Positions 4,709 through 7,653 of a stretch of DNA of 7,653 bases are shown here, piece after piece. Source of the DNA: Gammaproteobacteria bacterium (GTDB lineage Bacteria > Pseudomonadota > Gammaproteobacteria > S144-34); assembly GCA_015487895.1 (NCBI GenBank), contig WFOW01000360.1:1-7653 (forward strand). The letters are read 5' to 3'. The stretch's first letter is position 1; each line of letters begins with the position of its first letter. A model generated the notes under the pieces. That model was given only the letters and a program-made list of their open reading frames with translations, was not told the DNA's origin and did no database searches. A program made the translations under genes and the position numbers.

Positions 4709-7418
4709 AGCCGTGAGCATCGAGCAGCGCAACATCCTCTTCGTGCTCGGCCTGGTGCTGCTCGTGCTGGGCAGCGCTGCGGCCCTTGGCTACTTCCTCA
4801 TCGCCGAGCATGTCGAGCGGCAGATCGCGCGCGGCCTCGACCTCGCCGTCGAGGTGCAGGCCGAGACCGAGCGGCGCGACCGCGCGCGGCTGGCCGCCGC
4901 GGGCCGCAGCCTCGCCGCCGAGCCCGCGCTGCTGGCCGCCGCGCTCACCGACGACGTGCCCACGGTGGCGAGCATGCTCGACGATCTCCTCGGCCGGGCC
5001 GCCGTGGACCTCATCGCCGTCTACATCGAGAGCGGCCAGGCGGGCGTGGGGCGCCGGCCGCACTACGCCTCGCCCCAGGTGCTGACCTCCGAGCCGCTCC
5101 TGCGGCTCGTGCGCGGGCTCGATCCCGTGGCCGGCGAGGCCGCGGCCAACGCGCGCGTCTTCAACGAGGTGCTCCGTCTGGTGGCGGTGCCGGTGCGCGG
5201 GCCCGCCGGCGGGCGCATCGGCGTCGTGGTTGTGGGCGAGGCGCTGGACGAGCGCGCCGCGCGCACGCTCGCCGCCGTCACCCGCGCCGAGGTGGCCATC
5301 CTCGCCGGCAACGTCGTCCTGGGCAGCACCCTGCCCGCCGGCCGGCTCCCGCTCGAGGCGCTCGGCGCCGGCGAGCGGCCCGCCGAGGTGCGCTTCGCCG
5401 TCGGCGGCGAACGCTACCGCGGGCGCGTGCTGCCCCTGGTCGAGGACGCCAGCGCCCACCTGCTGCTCGCCCTGTCGGAGGACGTGCAGTGGGCGCCGTA
5501 CCGGGCCCTGGCGCGGCGCGGCGGGATCGCGGCCCTCCTGATCCTGCTCGCCGCCGCCGGCATCGGGCTGTGGGTGAGCCGGGCCTCGCTCACGCGGCCC
5601 CTGCGCGAGCTCGCCGCCGCGGTGCGCGCCATCGGCGCCGGCGACCTCGACGTGCAGGTCGAGGCGCGCCGCGCCGACGAGCTCGGGGAGCTCGCGCGCG
5701 CCTTCAACCGCATGCTGGCGAGCCTGGCGAGCTCGCGCGCCGAGCTGGAGGAGAGCCGCCAGCGCTTCCACGATTTCGCCGCCGCCTCCTCCGACTGGCT
5801 GTGGGAGACCGACCGCAACGGCGTCTTCACCTACGTCTCGCCGAGCGTGAGCGAGAGCCTCGGCTATGCCGCCGCGGACCTGGTGGGACGCACGCTCGAG
5901 CAGGTCTTCCGCGGCGACGACGTCGGCGAGGTGATGGCGGTGCTGCGCCCGGGACGCACGGCGCCGCAGCCTTTCAAGGATCTCGAGGTGTGGCTGACCT
6001 CGGCCGACGGCCACCGCCGCTGCCTGCGCATGAACGGCGTGCCGGTGCGCCGCGGCGAGGCCTTCGTCGGCTACCGCGGCACCGCGCGCGACATCACCAA
6101 GGCCAAGCAGGACGAGTCGCGCCTGATGTCGCTCGCCAACCAGGACCCGCTCACGGGCCTGGCCAACCGCAAGCGCTTCCAGGCCGACCTCGCGCACGAG
6201 CTGCGCCGCGCCGAGCGCACCGGCCGCAGCGGCGCGCTCATGCTCCTCGACATCGACCACTTCAAGCTCATCAACGACACCGCCGGCCACGCCGCCGGCG
6301 ACGAGGTCATCGTGCAGGTGGCGGGCGTGCTGCGGCGGCTGTCGCGCGGCGAGGACCTCGTGGCGCGGCTGTCGGGCGACGAGTTCGCGCTCGCCTTCGC
6401 CGGCATGGGGGCCGAGCAGGCCATGGACAAGGCGCACGAGATCCTCGAGCGCATCGCCGCCCTCAAGCCCATGTTCGGCGGGCGCATGATGAGCATCTCG
6501 GCGAGCGTGGGCGTGGTGCTCTTCCCGGAGCACGGCAGCGAGCCCGTCGAGCTCCTCGCCAAGGCCGACACCGCGCTCTACGCCGCCAAGGATGCCGGGC
6601 GCAACCGCGCCCACCTCTACTCCGAGGCCGACCACGCGCGCGAGCTCATGGACTCGCAGCTCACCTGGAAGGAGCGCGTGCAGCGCGCCCTCGAGGAGGA
6701 CCTGTTCGAGCTCGTCTACCAGCCCATCGCGCCCGCCGCGGGCGGCCCGGCCTCGCGCTTCGAGGTGCTGGCGCGCCTGCGGATGCCGGACGGCAAGCGC
6801 TACGGTCCCGGCGCCTTCATCCCCACCGCCGAGCAGTTCGGGCTCATCCGCCAGGTCGACCGCGTCATCGTGGCCAAGGCGCTCGCGCGCCTGGCCGAGC
6901 TGCAGCGCGCCGGCCTGGACGTCACCTTCTCGATCAACCTCTCGGGGCTCAGCGTGGGCGATGCCGCCATGCTCGACTTCATCCGCAGCGAGATCGCCGC
7001 CGCCGGGGTCGACCAGCGCCGCATCGTCTTCGAGATCACCGAGACCGCCGCCTGCGAGAACCTCGCCGCCGCCCTCGACTTCATCCGCGCCGTGCGCCAG
7101 CTCGGCTGCCGCGTCTCCCTCGACGACTTCGGCGTCGGCTTCTCGTCCTTCTCCTATCTGCGCAACCTGCGCGTGGACAACATCAAGATCGACGGCAGCT
7201 TCATCCGCGAGATCCACCGCTCGCGCGAGGACCAGCTCTTCGTGAAGGCCATCGTGGACGTGGCCGCGGGCATGCAGATCCAGACCACGGCCGAGTACGT
7301 CGAGAGCGCCGAGGCGCTGGCCGTGGTGCGCAGCCTCGGGGTCGACTACGTGCAGGGCTACTACGTCGGCAAGCCCAAGCCGAGCCTGCAGGGCCTGCAG
7401 CCGCGCCCGGCGCCCTGA
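4695..7418 (+). CDS. Membrane sensor GGDEF-EAL c-di-GMP enzyme (HAMP-PAS)
   Basis: 907 aa from GTG 4695; GTG 4713 (MSIEQRN, 6 residues shorter, just after the cupredoxin stop) is equally possible, and neither has a good Shine-Dalgarno. Order: TM1 about 13-37; an extracytoplasmic input domain of about 240 residues, CACHE-like by feel (RAEVAILAGNVVLGSTLP segment); TM2 about 277-294; HAMP about 296-350 (LTRPLRELAAAVRAIGAGDL); PAS/PAC about 355-470; GGDEF about 478-640; EAL about 655-900. The cyclase site is S560-GDEF with metal ligands D519/D521 region (LLDIDHFK). The inhibitory I-site R551-x-x-D554 is intact, 5 residues ahead. The phosphodiesterase set is complete: E690-V-L-x-R, N748, E780, E783, D810-D811-FG, K831, E867, Q887. 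Both making and breaking c-di-GMP are possible; hydrolysis is the safer prediction, since the first G of GGDEF is Ser. Confidence 0.95.
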   Translation: MAAHEAVSIEQRNILFVLGLVLLVLGSAAALGYFLIAEHVERQIARGLDLAVEVQAETERRDRARLAAAGRSLAAEPALLAAALTDDVPTVASMLDDLLGRAAVDLIAVYIESGQAGVGRRPHYASPQVLTSEPLLRLVRGLDPVAGEAAANARVFNEVLRLVAVPVRGPAGGRIGVVVVGEALDERAARTLAAVTRAEVAILAGNVVLGSTLPAGRLPLEALGAGERPAEVRFAVGGERYRGRVLPLVEDASAHLLLALSEDVQWAPYRALARRGGIAALLILLAAAGIGLWVSRASLTRPLRELAAAVRAIGAGDLDVQVEARRADELGELARAFNRMLASLASSRAELEESRQRFHDFAAASSDWLWETDRNGVFTYVSPSVSESLGYAAADLVGRTLEQVFRGDDVGEVMAVLRPGRTAPQPFKDLEVWLTSADGHRRCLRMNGVPVRRGEAFVGYRGTARDITKAKQDESRLMSLANQDPLTGLANRKRFQADLAHELRRAERTGRSGALMLLDIDHFKLINDTAGHAAGDEVIVQVAGVLRRLSRGEDLVARLSGDEFALAFAGMGAEQAMDKAHEILERIAALKPMFGGRMMSISASVGVVLFPEHGSEPVELLAKADTALYAAKDAGRNRAHLYSEADHARELMDSQLTWKERVQRALEEDLFELVYQPIAPAAGGPASRFEVLARLRMPDGKRYGPGAFIPTAEQFGLIRQVDRVIVAKALARLAELQRAGLDVTFSINLSGLSVGDAAMLDFIRSEIAAAGVDQRRIVFEITETAACENLAAALDFIRAVRQLGCRVSLDDFGVGFSSFSYLRNLRVDNIKIDGSFIREIHRSREDQLFVKAIVDVAAGMQIQTTAEYVESAEALAVVRSLGVDYVQGYYVGKPKPSLQGLQPRPAP

Positions 7419-7428
7419 GCGCGCTCAG
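7415..7428. repeat. 14-bp perfect palindrome holding both convergent stop codons
   Basis: CTGAGCGCGCTCAG is self-complementary. Its TGA at 7416-7418 ends the plus-strand GGDEF-EAL gene, and TCA at 7425-7427 is the TGA stop of the minus-strand gene. Only 6 bp separate the two stops. There is no T-tract on either side, so it is not a standard intrinsic terminator. Confidence 0.7.
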
Positions 7429-7653
7429 TCGTAGACCAGCCCGCCGCGCAGGACGTGGCCGAGCAGGCCCGTCATCTCGGCGTCGATCTTCTCGAACTCC
7501 AGCACCTCCCATGCGCCCTCGCGCTCGAGCCGCAGGGCGCGCACGCGCCCGTGGCCGGCGAGCCGCCGCTGCAGCGCGAGGAAGGCCTCGGCGTGGGCGC
7601 GCTCGCGGAAGCGGCAGCGGAAACGCTGTGCGACGCGGTGCTCGGTCCTGAAC
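7425..7653 (-). CDS. Unrecognised protein, C-terminal 75 residues only
   Basis: An open minus-strand frame enters from the right edge and ends at a TGA at 7427-7425, giving 75 residues in view. The visible part is charged and Arg/Glu-rich (FRCRFRERAHAEAFLALQRRLAGHGRVRALRLEREGAWEVLEFEKIDAEMTGLLGHVLRGGLVYD, described here by its segments: an alpha-helical HAEAFLALQRRL run, a strand-like RALRLEREGAWEVLEFEKI run, and a terminal LVYD). There is no membrane segment or known active-site motif. Codon third positions are almost all G/C, as in the neighbours, which supports real coding. It is convergent with the GGDEF-EAL gene, so probably a separate transcription unit. I do not recognise the family, and the start lies outside the window. 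Confidence 0.7.
   Translation of the reverse strand, partial: FRTEHRVAQRFRCRFRERAHAEAFLALQRRLAGHGRVRALRLEREGAWEVLEFEKIDAEMTGLLGHVLRGGLVYD

Noticed and set aside
4575..7217. Long minus-strand open frame (880 codons) across the GGDEF-EAL gene
   Set aside because: It is a mirror frame of a well-supported gene. The product is a monotonous Ala/Gly/His/Glu/Arg sequence with no domain.
7415..7428. Intrinsic terminator between the convergent genes
   Set aside because: The palindrome leaves almost no loop and has no T-tract on either strand, so it is not called a terminator.
5489..7651. Second long plus-strand open frame (720 codons) over the GGDEF-EAL gene
   Set aside because: It is a shifted frame with Arg/Pro/Ala low-complexity product, while the other frame carries HAMP, PAS, GGDEF and EAL motifs.

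Overview
The window is very GC-rich, and its coding frames almost lack A/T-ended codons. It carries a class I (CyaA-type) adenylate cyclase, a family largely restricted to Gammaproteobacteria. I infer a high-GC gammaproteobacterium, for example in or near the Chromatiales/Ectothiorhodospiraceae; the exact lineage cannot be fixed from this piece alone.

Layout. Two head-to-tail gene pairs or triplets diverge from a 162-bp intergenic region (3676-3837). Leftward (minus strand) is a small PAS plus degenerate-GGDEF protein (2893-3675), whose end overlaps a GTG-started class I adenylate cyclase gene, cyaA (2912 down to the window edge). cyaA stays open for 970 codons with no stop. It ends in an odd Pro/Ala/Arg-rich tail that contains an exact 54-bp direct repeat. 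Rightward (plus strand) are a small four-cysteine protein (3838-4089), a secreted cupredoxin-like protein (4067-4708), and a membrane-bound sensor with HAMP, PAS, GGDEF and EAL domains (4695-7418). The first two of these overlap by 23 nt, and the third starts within or just after the end of the second. At the right edge is the C-terminal part of an unrecognised minus-strand protein (7425-7653). Its stop codon and that of the GGDEF-EAL gene lie in one 14-bp palindrome.

How the genes may work together. Both divergent units concern nucleotide second messengers: cAMP on the left, c-di-GMP on the right. The left unit couples a probable non-catalytic GGDEF-like domain to a cAMP synthase by translational overlap. 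The right unit couples an exported copper-type protein to a c-di-GMP enzyme that has a large extracytoplasmic input domain. The natural hypothesis is that a periplasmic metal or redox signal is passed to c-di-GMP turnover, beside a cAMP synthase accompanied by its own PAS/GGDEF-like partner. The gene identities are well supported by motifs. The regulatory links are inference from gene order and overlap only.
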